This document shows, one piece after another, positions 32,495 through 40,989 of a stretch of DNA of 40,989 nucleotides. Source of the DNA: Clavulina sp. PMI_390 (Eukaryota; Basidiomycota; Agaricomycetes; Cantharellales; Hydnaceae); assembly GCA_015039315.1 (NCBI GenBank), contig WIDE01000127.1, positions 48,599 through 89,587 of the forward strand, in the 5' to 3' direction. Under the pieces are notes generated by a model that worked only from the letters and a program-made list of their open reading frames with translations, was not told the DNA's origin and made no database searches. How positions within the stretch are numbered: the first letter of the stretch is position 1; the number at the start of each line of letters is the position of its first letter. The position numbers and the translations under genes are program-made.

Positions 32495-35400
32495 ATGGCT
32501 ACCGCGCCCCCTACCACTGACGACGATTATGGAACTATCAAGACTATGTGGAAGGAAGCCATTATCAAATTCGAAAAGTCGTCAGGAAAGTCTTTGAATG
32601 ATCCCGCCATTTCTGAGATCTTCGGAAATGATCTAACAAGCGAGTCGATCGGAAAAGCCTTAGATAAGTGTGGTGCTGGTCTCGAGAAGTTTCGAAATAG
32701 AGGAAAATTCGTCCTTAATGCCTTGAAACCGCTCCTAGACATCATCAAGCCTATTGTCGACCCCGTTAGTGATATTGTACAAAATGTGAGTCGTCTATCG
32801 GCACTCGTGCTAAGGACTCTTAACTATACACGATAAAGGCTGGCGTGCCAGGTGGGAAGATAATGTTTGTTGCGATTGGTTGCTTGCTTGAGGTCTGTCC
32901 TATCGCTTCTTCTAATCACTGTAACTCTTCTTATTACCACCACTTAGGCAATCGACGGCGTCTCCAAACTCTATGACAACTTAGCCGAAGCCCTCATCCA
33001 AATCCAAGGCATGCTGTCTCGCGTCAAGCTTCTATGTGAGGCAAACGCCATAGAACCCGTTCTTCGAGAGTTATGTGTCCAGACTCTGTCCCAAGTCCTT
33101 GTCATTATCTCATCTTTTATACAATACTGTGCGGCTGCGCGCTCCAAGCGCAAGGTTCTGACCGTTCGTGCCAGTAGGTCAAGCAGCCAGCTCCCATATA
33201 ATATCACCTAATTACTCCCGCATAGAGGATCTCTTCGCTTTGGCAATCGGAAAGGAAAATACCCAGCCTATCTTCACTGAACTTAGGCGCTTGGTTGATG
33301 AGAGTGATAGAGCCGTAAATGCTCAAACATTAGCTGGAACTACCCAAAGTTAGCAATCATCTATCATGTCTGATTCATCCCGATTGATATGCCATTTTGA
33401 TAAAGTTCAGAACACACAAAGTATGAATCCTTTATCACAATCGCTATTGACGGTAACTGATAACCAACAGGGTTACAGCTAATATTTGAGAAGATTGAAC
33501 CCACCAATTCCAGCCAAAACCAGGATGAACGACTCCAGCAGGGTAAAGTGGTTCCTGATCACGCAAAATGGCTTTTCGACTCGGAGATGTTCAAGGGATG
33601 GCTTGAAACCTCTAATGGTTTCTTCTGGGTCTCAGCTAATGGTATTTCGTGTTCAACAATATTCTTTGTGAGATGGCACTGATGGGATGATGAAGCTGGT
33701 GTAGGGAAGAGTGTCCTATGGTGCGACTGTCCTCTTGGGATGTTTGACTTACCCGTGGCTGATTGATCCAACTTGTTAAGCGCGGAAGTGATCAAACATC
33801 TTCAGAAGAGCTCATTTTTGTCAAAAGCGGCTATTGCGTACCACTACTTTGATTATAGGGTGCCCAATAAACGCCTGTACGACAAATTCCTTGCATCCAT
33901 CATAACCCACTTCAGTGAGACATCATCCGAGTGCAAAAAAGTCCTCTTGTCTGCCTTTTCAGAGGCGATTATTCCGACAGATGTATCAAGGAGCAAACTT
34001 GAAGCTGTTGTGAAATCTATGCTGGCCACTGGCAGCTCAAAGTTCCTTGTTGTTGACGCGTTGGACGAATGCAGGAAGGAGGATGATAATCGGAAGCTGC
34101 TTCTCTACTACCTCCAGAGTCTTACGAATAATCTTACCCCTCAAAGTGGAGACTTTCGCACATTCGTCACCAGCCGTCCTTTACCTGACATTGAGCGTGC
34201 CCTCTGGCATACCCCCAACAAAGCCACCCATCGGTTGCGATTGGGAGAGCAAACTGATCACCATGGCACACTTAGAGCCTTCATCAGCACTAAGTTGGAT
34301 GGTGAGGACTTTGAGGACTCCGACTGGTCGCCAAGCTTCAAGGAGGGCGTTGCAAACACGCTAATCGAAAAGTCTCAGTCCATGTCTGTGTATTTCCCGC
34401 TCTAATCTAAGCTATTGTGTACAGAATCTGATTTTACTCACTTTCCCAGGTTCCTGTGGGTGCAGCTCCAGATCGAGCTCTTGAAGGGCTGCTGGCAGGC
34501 TGAGGCAAGCTATAAGCTGTTAGATCTTCCTATGGACCTAGCGGCAACATACAACCGGATTCTTGACGAGATTGCTGTGCAGCATCGAAAGAGCATTCGC
34601 GTGTTGATTGAATGCATTATTGCTGCCAATGCTCAGGGCCGAGCTCTACTTCAAGTAGAGATTCAGGAGATCCTGCGATTTAACTTAATCCCTGCCTTAG
34701 ACAAGCCAAAATGCCTGATTGTGGCCACCACTCATCAAGAAGATGGAGTACAAATTACGCTTGCTCAAGGAAAAGAAGTTGATATATTCAAATACCTGCC
34801 AAGAGCTCTATTCAAGATCCATGAGGAAGACAAGAGGATTGGATTTATCCATTTCACTGTCCAAGAGTATCTTGTCTCAGATCCTGAGTCTGCAAATGAC
34901 CCACGTTGCCACTTTGGGACTTCTCTGAAGGACGCAAGGTCCACCTACTTCCTTGTGCTGATGAGTGCCCTTGAGAGCATGAACACTCCTTATTTTCCTG
35001 CTCTTATGCTCTATGCTGATAAATCATGGTACATTCATGCAAAGTCAGCCTTGGCTGATGACATACCAATTGCAACTGCTTTGGAGTACTTCCTGGACCC
35101 AAACTCTCATTCCTTTGTTGACTGGGTGAAGAGAAGATACAAGGGTCTAGATCTTTCAGATTATAGAGAGAGAAAAGCATCTCCTCTTCATCATGACCAT
35201 CCAATCCATTGGGCTGTTCGCATAGGTTCACTAGCCCAGGTTAAGCGGCTCTGTCAGCTGGGCTCAGAGGACAAAACAGAGTCTAACTCAGATATCTGTA
35301 ACATATATGACTGTTTCAATTGGACCCCTCTTTGTTGGGCGGCTGTATGTGGTGATTTTGATATATTTGCTCACCTTGTAGTGAGGAATACATCATGGAG

Positions 35401-36127
35401 TGATGGACATATTGGCCCATTTCGCAAACATGGGCGTCCGAGGGAAACAGCCTCTGTCCTCAACATTCTACTTCATACAGACCCTCAACCACTACACATT
35501 CCTGGCGCGAGTCCAATATTTTGCACCCCATTTGGATGGCCATCCAAAAATCTTGAGTCAATTTACGAGTTGCACTCACAATCAGCCTCTATGTTGCGAG
35601 TGCTCTTAGAGGGTTCAACAAATCTAACAACTACAAAGATACTATCAGCCCGTGATGCATCTGGATGCACGCCAATCTTGCAAGCTCTCAGATGGACGCA
35701 GTACTCTGAGAAACAGCAGAATAGGCTCTTGGGTCTTGTCAAGGTCTTGCTATCCAGAGGCGCCAATCCTGATGTACAAACCAAGTGGGGCAAGGGCATT
35801 GCGCATATTGCGTGCCGATGGAATGCGTGGATACTTCCTGCACTGATTTCCGAGGTCACAATCGACGTGAATCTCAGCGACAACGATGGCGAAACGCCTT
35901 TGCATGTTGCGGTGAGGTATGGGAGCATGGACACTATTGAAGCTCTGTTGAACGCAGGTGCGGATCCGAACAAGTCCAACAATAAAGGGGATGGACCCCT
36001 TGATATTGTTGTAAAGGGGATAGCCGATTATCGGAATACCATTGAAATGTGGCAGAGAACCTCGCTAGAGAAGTACAAGGTGATGCGTCCGCTGCTCGAA
36101 AAACGCGGGGCACAACTACACCCCTGA
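32495..36127 (+). CDS. NLR3: Goodbye-NACHT-ankyrin STAND protein
   Basis: Nine exons: 32495-32785, 32839-32892, 32948-33173, 33226-33348, 33406-33420, 33471-33641, 33696-33720, 33781-34383, 34450-36127; 1061 residues. Start MATAPPTTDDDYGTIKTMW, then a Goodbye-like domain with KALDKCGAGLEKFRNRGKF. Walker A is SANAGVGKS (Lys298), Walker B FLVVDALDEC, then FVTSRPLPDIE. The C-terminal half has IGFIHFTVQEYLVS and ankyrin-type repeats (HPIHWAVRIGSL, FNWTPLCWAAVCG, DGETPLHVAVRYGSMDTIEALLNAGADPNKSNNKGDGPLDIVV). Exon 8 is one codon shorter than in NLR1 and NLR2, and the C-terminus is slightly truncated (ends AQLHP). Intron 4 has the weak donor GTTAGC, where NLR2 has GTGAGC, so splicing there may be less efficient. 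The gene is otherwise intact. Its closest relative by eye is NLR2, particularly in exons 1 and 9. Confidence 0.9.
33696..33720 (+). other. 25-base exon carrying Walker A of NLR3
   Basis: Encodes A-G-V-G-K-S-V-L plus part of Cys, between introns 33642-33695 (54 bp) and 33721-33780 (60 bp, donor GTGCGA). An in-frame-looking TAG within GTGTAGGGA is out of the spliced frame, where it reads GTA GGG. Confidence 0.8.
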
Positions 36128-37621
36128 GTAATGAATACTAGCAGTCCATAAACCTCATATAAGCCCACGTTTGTAGATCCCGCCCGTGCCCACTGATGAG
36201 ATCCATCTATCCCACAGCTCGTGTGCCGATCTGGCATACAGATAATACAAACGACGTGATCTGTATTAGAGAAAATATATAAAGTAAACTCCACTAAACC
36301 AAGAGAAACTCATTTAGCGTTATTGATATTAAGGGCAGAATACATAACGGCTTTTATGTGCTATGTGGCTATACAGAAAGGGGAGGTCCACAAAAAATGG
36401 TGATAATAGAGGGTCGCAGTCATGCAAAGTCGCTTTTAGTGCCTGATCAGGGATGCACAGTCCGCCAGAGTGAAGAGCGAGGCGTTCTATCAGGTTGGTA
36501 GGCGATTTCGCTTACAACGTGGCTGACACATACTTGCAGAGTTGACGGCGGAGGGTCGGAATGGGGTAAAGGGTTCCACAAATGCGACGGCAGCAGTAGC
36601 GATGAAGAGGAGTAGCACCTCTTCATCGTCCGTGAAGCCAGACGTATCACGATTCTAATGGTGTGATAGAGAGAGAGAGAAAAGAAGAGGAAGTATGATT
36701 CACTGCTCCGTGCCCAGAATGGCTCATGCATTTTCGGTCCAGTTTGATTCTTAGTCCCTTACATACACACATGCATGTGTGCGTCTACAAGACTCTAAGG
36801 GAATCACGAATGCTAGAGGCCCGCATGATGACTGACAAACGACGAGGGAGAATATGGTAGGGGATTGCACTGTCTTCTTGATGTAAGGCGCAGCTTTTTG
36901 GTAAGTTGGTAAGTGAATGAGAAACGAGCGGCGAGGAAGGCTAACGATCATTTGCGTACACACCCTACTCTGCCCCGCCGCTCTCTCACCAAGGCTAGGT
37001 GGCTGCTCTTAGCGTCGAGTCTATGTAGCTGCCGCGTTTAGTGGAGGTGATAGCCATGATAGACGGGTTTGAGTTGGAGTGATATGAAAGAAAAGACCAA
37101 ACAACACGACGACGGTGCCAATGATGCAAAGCTCGTGGTGTCATGAGTGAACGATGCACGTACGAGTTAAATAAATTAGGGAGGGGGTGGCCGGGAAAGC
37201 TGCTTGCCGTATCAAAGGCCGTGATTAGTCTGTCGTGTCAGCGAAAGAGGGAGTGATACGACGCGGCAGGGCACATCCGACACAAGATGAGAGCCAAGTA
37301 ATGATTGAAAGGTATCAATAGCCACGGCGAGCGGTTGGCGCAGTGTACCTTACGCCTCATTAGCTGTTTCGATCTCCCTTGTCTTTGATGTGGAGCACGT
37401 TAGAGATTCTAAGAGGATGATGCCAAAATGTGTCTTGTTGTGCTATGAGAGTCGGGCACTAAGTGCAGTGACGAGTGCAAGGAAAGAAAGGGAGCTGACA
37501 GACAGGCACTCACGAGCGCTTCGATCTAAGAGCGCTCTGAAATGACACAACTTACACGATATGACCTGGTGTCGTATTCGACTACTCTCTTGAGGAAGTG
37601 GAGAACCTCGATTGATGGCCT
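36128..37621. other. 3' flank of NLR3
   Basis: Patchy alignment with the NLR1 flank, for example 36805-36895 (CTTCTTGATGTAAGGCG) with 18118-18220 (CTCTTGATGTGAGGCG) and 37245-37290 with 20462-20512. A GA-rich stretch lies near 36667-36690. No gene is supported. Confidence 0.5.
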
Positions 37622-37637
37622 TGAACAATGTTCGCAT
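37622..37637. repeat. Near-palindromic motif, copy 3
   Basis: TTGAACAATGTTCGCA again. The plus-strand frame stops after six codons (TGA), whereas the minus-strand frame 37526-37837 is open for 103 codons and reads GECEHCSRPSIEVLHFLKRV across the motif. Confidence 0.6.
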
Positions 37638-40600
37638 TCCCCGACTGAATAGGAGGGTTTTGTAGGTGCTGGGGTTTCGGCGTTCGGGAATAACAATAGT
37701 ATTTTTCGGCGATACATGTAGTTTCTCACGACATACTCCTTGCATCGCTGATTGGCTAGAGAAATTCTGTGGAGCTGGAAATTCCGCTGAACAACGTTCC
37801 TTCGGGCGATTCGGACTCCTGCTTCAACCAAGTACAAGTCTGCAATACTAACGTTGCGCTGTTTTCAGTAATGAGATAGCCAATGTGTACGAGCAGGATT
37901 TAGCCAAATATTGCAACAGCAGCACCACAAAATGTAGTTTACATCACTCGCAAAACCCAAGGCTATCCACCAAAAGCAAAAGCCGTCACTCACTGGTGGT
38001 GAAGCTTTGGTAACATAATGAGCACATCAGTGGTATATCCCCGGTACTGTATGATCAACTGCTGGGCGAGATTGTTAGGATCCTTTCTATCGGCATCTAG
38101 ATTGTTTGACAAGTGCTGCATGGAGACAACTCGATCTTAGCCTGAAGAGTGGACAAGGAAGGTTAATGCTCGGATCGAGTCCAGTCAGAGTCAATTCAGT
38201 GGCCTTTAAGTGTGAATGCTTCCTGCCCTTATGTACTAAATTGAGCGGGTAGAAGATCGACAAGGAGGGTGTTCATGCGCCGGTTGTATCTCTGACATGC
38301 GATCGATTCCTTGCTCCAGATTGCTTAGAGTAGCTCCTTGGAGCTCCTTAATATATCCAACAAATACGATTGATGTAAATTTGATGAAGTGAAGTGGGAC
38401 TCTTTGATAGCAAGAGATGGAGGTGACGCTGGAATTTTGTGATCTATACATGTACAAAAAGTTGAGAGGCCAGAAACTTGAGGGGAAATCAAGACGCCAG
38501 AGCATAATTTTGGGGATCAGAGGTTGAAAAGGTATACGGGCATATGAGGCATGAGTTTGGTGCTGATCTCAGGTGGTTGGGAGACAGATGTCCAGTCGGG
38601 GATATGGCGCTTGCCGCCGCTACCGATGTATTGCACCTGATTCACGTTCATTCATCGTCAGCCCATCAACCTCGTGTACCTCTCTCTCTCTCTCTCTTCT
38701 CTATGGGGCGATTCTACGGGAAGCACATAATGTACACATCGCTCCCCGGTCAACACGACACTATGATCGCGCACTTACTCCGCGTCTCAGCTCAGTCGTC
38801 TCAGGTCTTGGCCCGTCAGCCGTTTGCCTGGTAATAGGTCGAGGAAAGATTGTCTAAAGAGGACAGATGGATGCACGGATGAGACGGCTAGGCTTAACCC
38901 TAGGCTGAGCTGATCCGGGAGAGACGAGGGCCGGGATATAGCGAGGTACGATATCGTTCTCATCCCGCTCCTGTCGTCTCCACCGTTGTCAACAGCGCAC
39001 TCAAGCTGTAAAAACAAACTTGCTCTACCTTCCTATCTCTTCTATCCCCCCTTTCAGTCATCATTGCCCGCCTGCCTGTGTGTGCTCGCTTGCCCATGAA
39101 TCCTTCCTCGTCTGTTCATTCGCTAAGTGTCGTTTGGTAACTCCTACTCTCTGTTCTTTTGGGAGTTTTATTTATTCCATGGCTACAGTTCTGAAGCCAT
39201 TTCTCATATCCTCGTATCCATATTTCCGTTCTCTCCGACAGGTCTACTTTACTTCTCACTGCTCTTAACTGTGCAGTATTGCTTCCACTTCGCGGGCAGC
39301 ACAAGTATTCACGGCCTCCATCCCTCACGCTCATCGGTAGTCATTCTCTTCGCCATCACTCTCTTTACACCCACAGAACCACACCACAGACACATACGAC
39401 CGCTCCCCTCGGCATCCTGCTAGATTCGCCTCACAGACAGGATACATACACATCCACACCTTCCATCGCAGCTAAGACAGACTCCTACGTCCAGGGTTTG
39501 CCGTGTGAACGTCATTGCCCTCGATTATCAATCTTGTGTATTGGCGGACACACAGGGACCACTTTATTGTCCTTTCCGTTCCTCCGCAGTATACCTTATC
39601 ATCTTCTCACTATCACCACCTGAGGCTTATAAGCACGGACATATGATCTCAATGTCGGTACCAGAATCGGGACAAAGAGCATGGGCGGCTTCTCAGCTGG
39701 CTGTTATGTTGGGGCGGCCCAAAAAACGAGGTCTCTGCCACTAGGTTCAGGCCAAAATCATGATTATATAGGTAAGTCGGTGAACGCATTTCGCTTCCTT
39801 CTTCCTTCCGTCTTGTATGTTCTATACCGTACTGACAATGGCTGACTAGTCTAGCGTAGAAGAATCTATCGAGATCACTTGCGATCCACGCTTTACTTCC
39901 CGCTCTCAAGGATTGTGGTCCGAGAGATGGGGTAAGTACTCGAGTAGAGTCGAAACAGTAGATGTGCGTTGTTTGTGGGTTGAAGTCCAGGAAGACGGTA
40001 ACACTGTCCGTCACGGCTGTCTGCTGTGAACTCACCCGTTCGTTACCCATTCCCGGCTTGTCTGCTTTGGGCGGGATGAGGGAGTAGGCTCTTTGCTACA
40101 ATATAGGAACGCGAGGCTGTGATGGGTGCTACACAATTGCGTATGGTATGTGATCCTCGCTGTTGATCCACTCGGGGATGACGGCTGAGCCACACCAACT
40201 CTAACTGATGCTGTGCAATCAATACAATGGTTTCGCCTGTTGCTTGATTTTCTCCGGATCGCCTTGATAGGGAATTTCTTTACAATACAGGCTTTATATG
40301 TGTAGTCACTATTCTAAAATCGATTCCTCCAACAAGGAGCGAGCTGCTATACTGTCGGTATGATTCCAATGCATAATGACTGACGCTACCATGTGTTCGA
40401 GAGTTGCTACGTGAGTTGGGCTGTGCTACTGCCAAGATAACTTAGCTACCCTCTGGCCGGATGCTGCATGTGGCGTAACACCGCCTTCGGCGATTTTGTC
40501 ATTCGAGAGTGTTGCAAATCGATTATTATTCCCTCGTTCCCCCGCAGATAAAGCACGGATTCCGGAAGTCTTGGCATAATCACCCCACCCCACGCATCCC

Positions 40601-40734
40601 TCTCTACCATGTGAGCCTTTGGTCCGATGGTGGTCGCATTACCCAGAAACAAATCTTCGTCTCTTTAGCGCATCGATCCTTGTCATCTCCCACAATTACA
40701 GAACGTCCATTCCCACTTGCCCTTCACACAATCA
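37638..40734. other. Unit-3 extra DNA and unresolved conserved block
   Basis: About 37640-38690 has no counterpart in units 1 and 2. It contains an 89-codon minus-strand frame (38236-38505) with a moderately hydrophobic middle and no recognised family. From about 38700 the conserved block resumes: a frame with STRHYDRALTPRLSS and GLGPSAVCL matches unit 1 STRHLDRAF-like and GPTARVCLLL pieces and ends before a possible GTAATA donor. Around 38970-39110 the match to the unit 1 hydrophobic frame is recognisable but poor. No gene is called in 39.1-40.7 kb. Confidence 0.4.
38681..38697 (+). repeat. (TC)n microsatellite
   Basis: About eight TC dinucleotides in a row near the end of the unit-3 extra segment. 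Confidence 0.8.
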
Positions 40735-40989
40735 ATGCTCGTCTATCGTCTTTTGCCGGTTGTATGCGCCCTCTATCTACTACCTCAAACTTCCGTCTTT
40801 GCTGCAATCACATCATATAAGTGGCAGAAGATATCTCTTTCCTCCACTGTTGATCTTATTTATCCCAGTACAGGAGAAGTACAACCAAGTAAGTCCTGGC
40901 CGCATATATCATCCACTCGGCATCCCAATCCACGTCTTGCCCTATTCTCTTCGCATAGACCAGTATACCGCCTTCGGCACGATAGCCAA
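40735..40989 (+). CDS. Possible 5' end of a secreted or membrane protein gene (cut by window edge)
   Basis: An ATG at 40735 opens a frame whose first 23 residues look like a signal peptide (MLVYRLLPVVCALYLLPQTS, then VFA). A candidate exon 40735-40888 ends at a GTAAGT donor, and a 70-bp intron ends with CATAG at 40958. Exon 2 continues in frame to the edge, reading across the junction EVQPNQYTAFGTIA. No family is recognised. The alternative is that this is another hydrophobic remnant of the unresolved block. Support is only the frame continuity across a good intron and the signal-like start. Confidence 0.35.
   Translation, partial: MLVYRLLPVVCALYLLPQTSVFAAITSYKWQKISLSSTVDLIYPSTGEVQPSKSWPHISSTRHPNPRLALFSSHRPVYRLRHDSQ

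Larger units (their letters stand above)
31900..40989 (+). repeat. Segmental duplication unit 3 (NLR3 plus downstream DNA, open at right edge)
   Basis: Upstream block, NLR3 and the 3' flank match units 1 and 2 in order. The block equivalent to 20930-21050 reappears at about 38700-38860, displaced by about 1 kb of extra DNA (roughly 37640-38690). The end of the unit is not identifiable inside the window. Confidence 0.55.

Noticed and set aside
1..40989. CRISPR array, rRNA or tRNA genes, complete transposable element
   Set aside because: No regularly spaced repeats, no rRNA-like or cloverleaf sequence noticed by eye, and no transposase, integrase or reverse-transcriptase motifs seen. A tRNA scan could still find something I missed.

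Overview
This window looks like nuclear DNA of a filamentous basidiomycete (Agaricomycetes). Genes are split by many 43-90 bp GT-AG introns, often ending in CTAAY-like branch sites followed by a short run to CAG or TAG. The recognisable proteins are fungal: secreted DUF1996 proteins, a fungal Zn2Cys6-type regulator remnant, a mitochondrial MetX/CysA-type acyltransferase, and NOD-like STAND proteins of the Goodbye-NACHT-ankyrin type. A Rhizoctonia/Ceratobasidium-like fungus would fit, but that is a guess from family distribution.

Layout. (1) At 1-7934 lie three tandem plus-strand copies of a DUF1996 secreted-protein gene; the first is cut by the left edge. The two complete copies have 15 exons each with identical exon lengths and encode 362 residues, including an apparent three-base exon (AAC). 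(2) At 8275-9576 is the 3' half of a fungal transcription-factor gene. Its introns are still recognisable, but the DNA-binding end is missing and an in-frame TAG is present. (3) At 10109-12044, minus strand, is an intact three-exon MetX-family O-acyltransferase with a mitochondrial-type presequence. (4) From about 12.95 kb to the right edge there are three diverged, head-to-tail segments of about 9-10 kb. Each starts with an intact nine-exon gene for a Goodbye-NACHT-ankyrin receptor-like protein (1068, 1069 and 1061 residues), followed by 5-6.6 kb of alignable sequence without any gene I can firmly call. That sequence contains a decayed or unresolved conserved block, with matching positions around 20.8, 28.9 and 37.6 kb. 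Segments 1 and 3 carry extra DNA of about 2 kb and 1 kb.

How the genes may work together. Three intact, recently duplicated NLR-like genes share exon structure and a nearly identical 25-bp promoter block about 140 bp upstream of each start. They look like a small innate-immunity or allorecognition cluster that diversifies by gene duplication. Most intriguing is the splicing layout: the Walker A lysine sits in a 25-base exon. Retention of the preceding intron, which is exactly 54 bp in all three genes, would end translation at the same codon and release a Goodbye-domain-only protein. The DUF1996 array is a separate tandem expansion of secreted proteins. The MetX-type gene is ordinary sulfur-amino-acid metabolism and appears unrelated to either cluster.

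Exon boundaries were worked out by hand from reading frame, GT-AG sites and comparison among paralogues. No transcript or database evidence was available.
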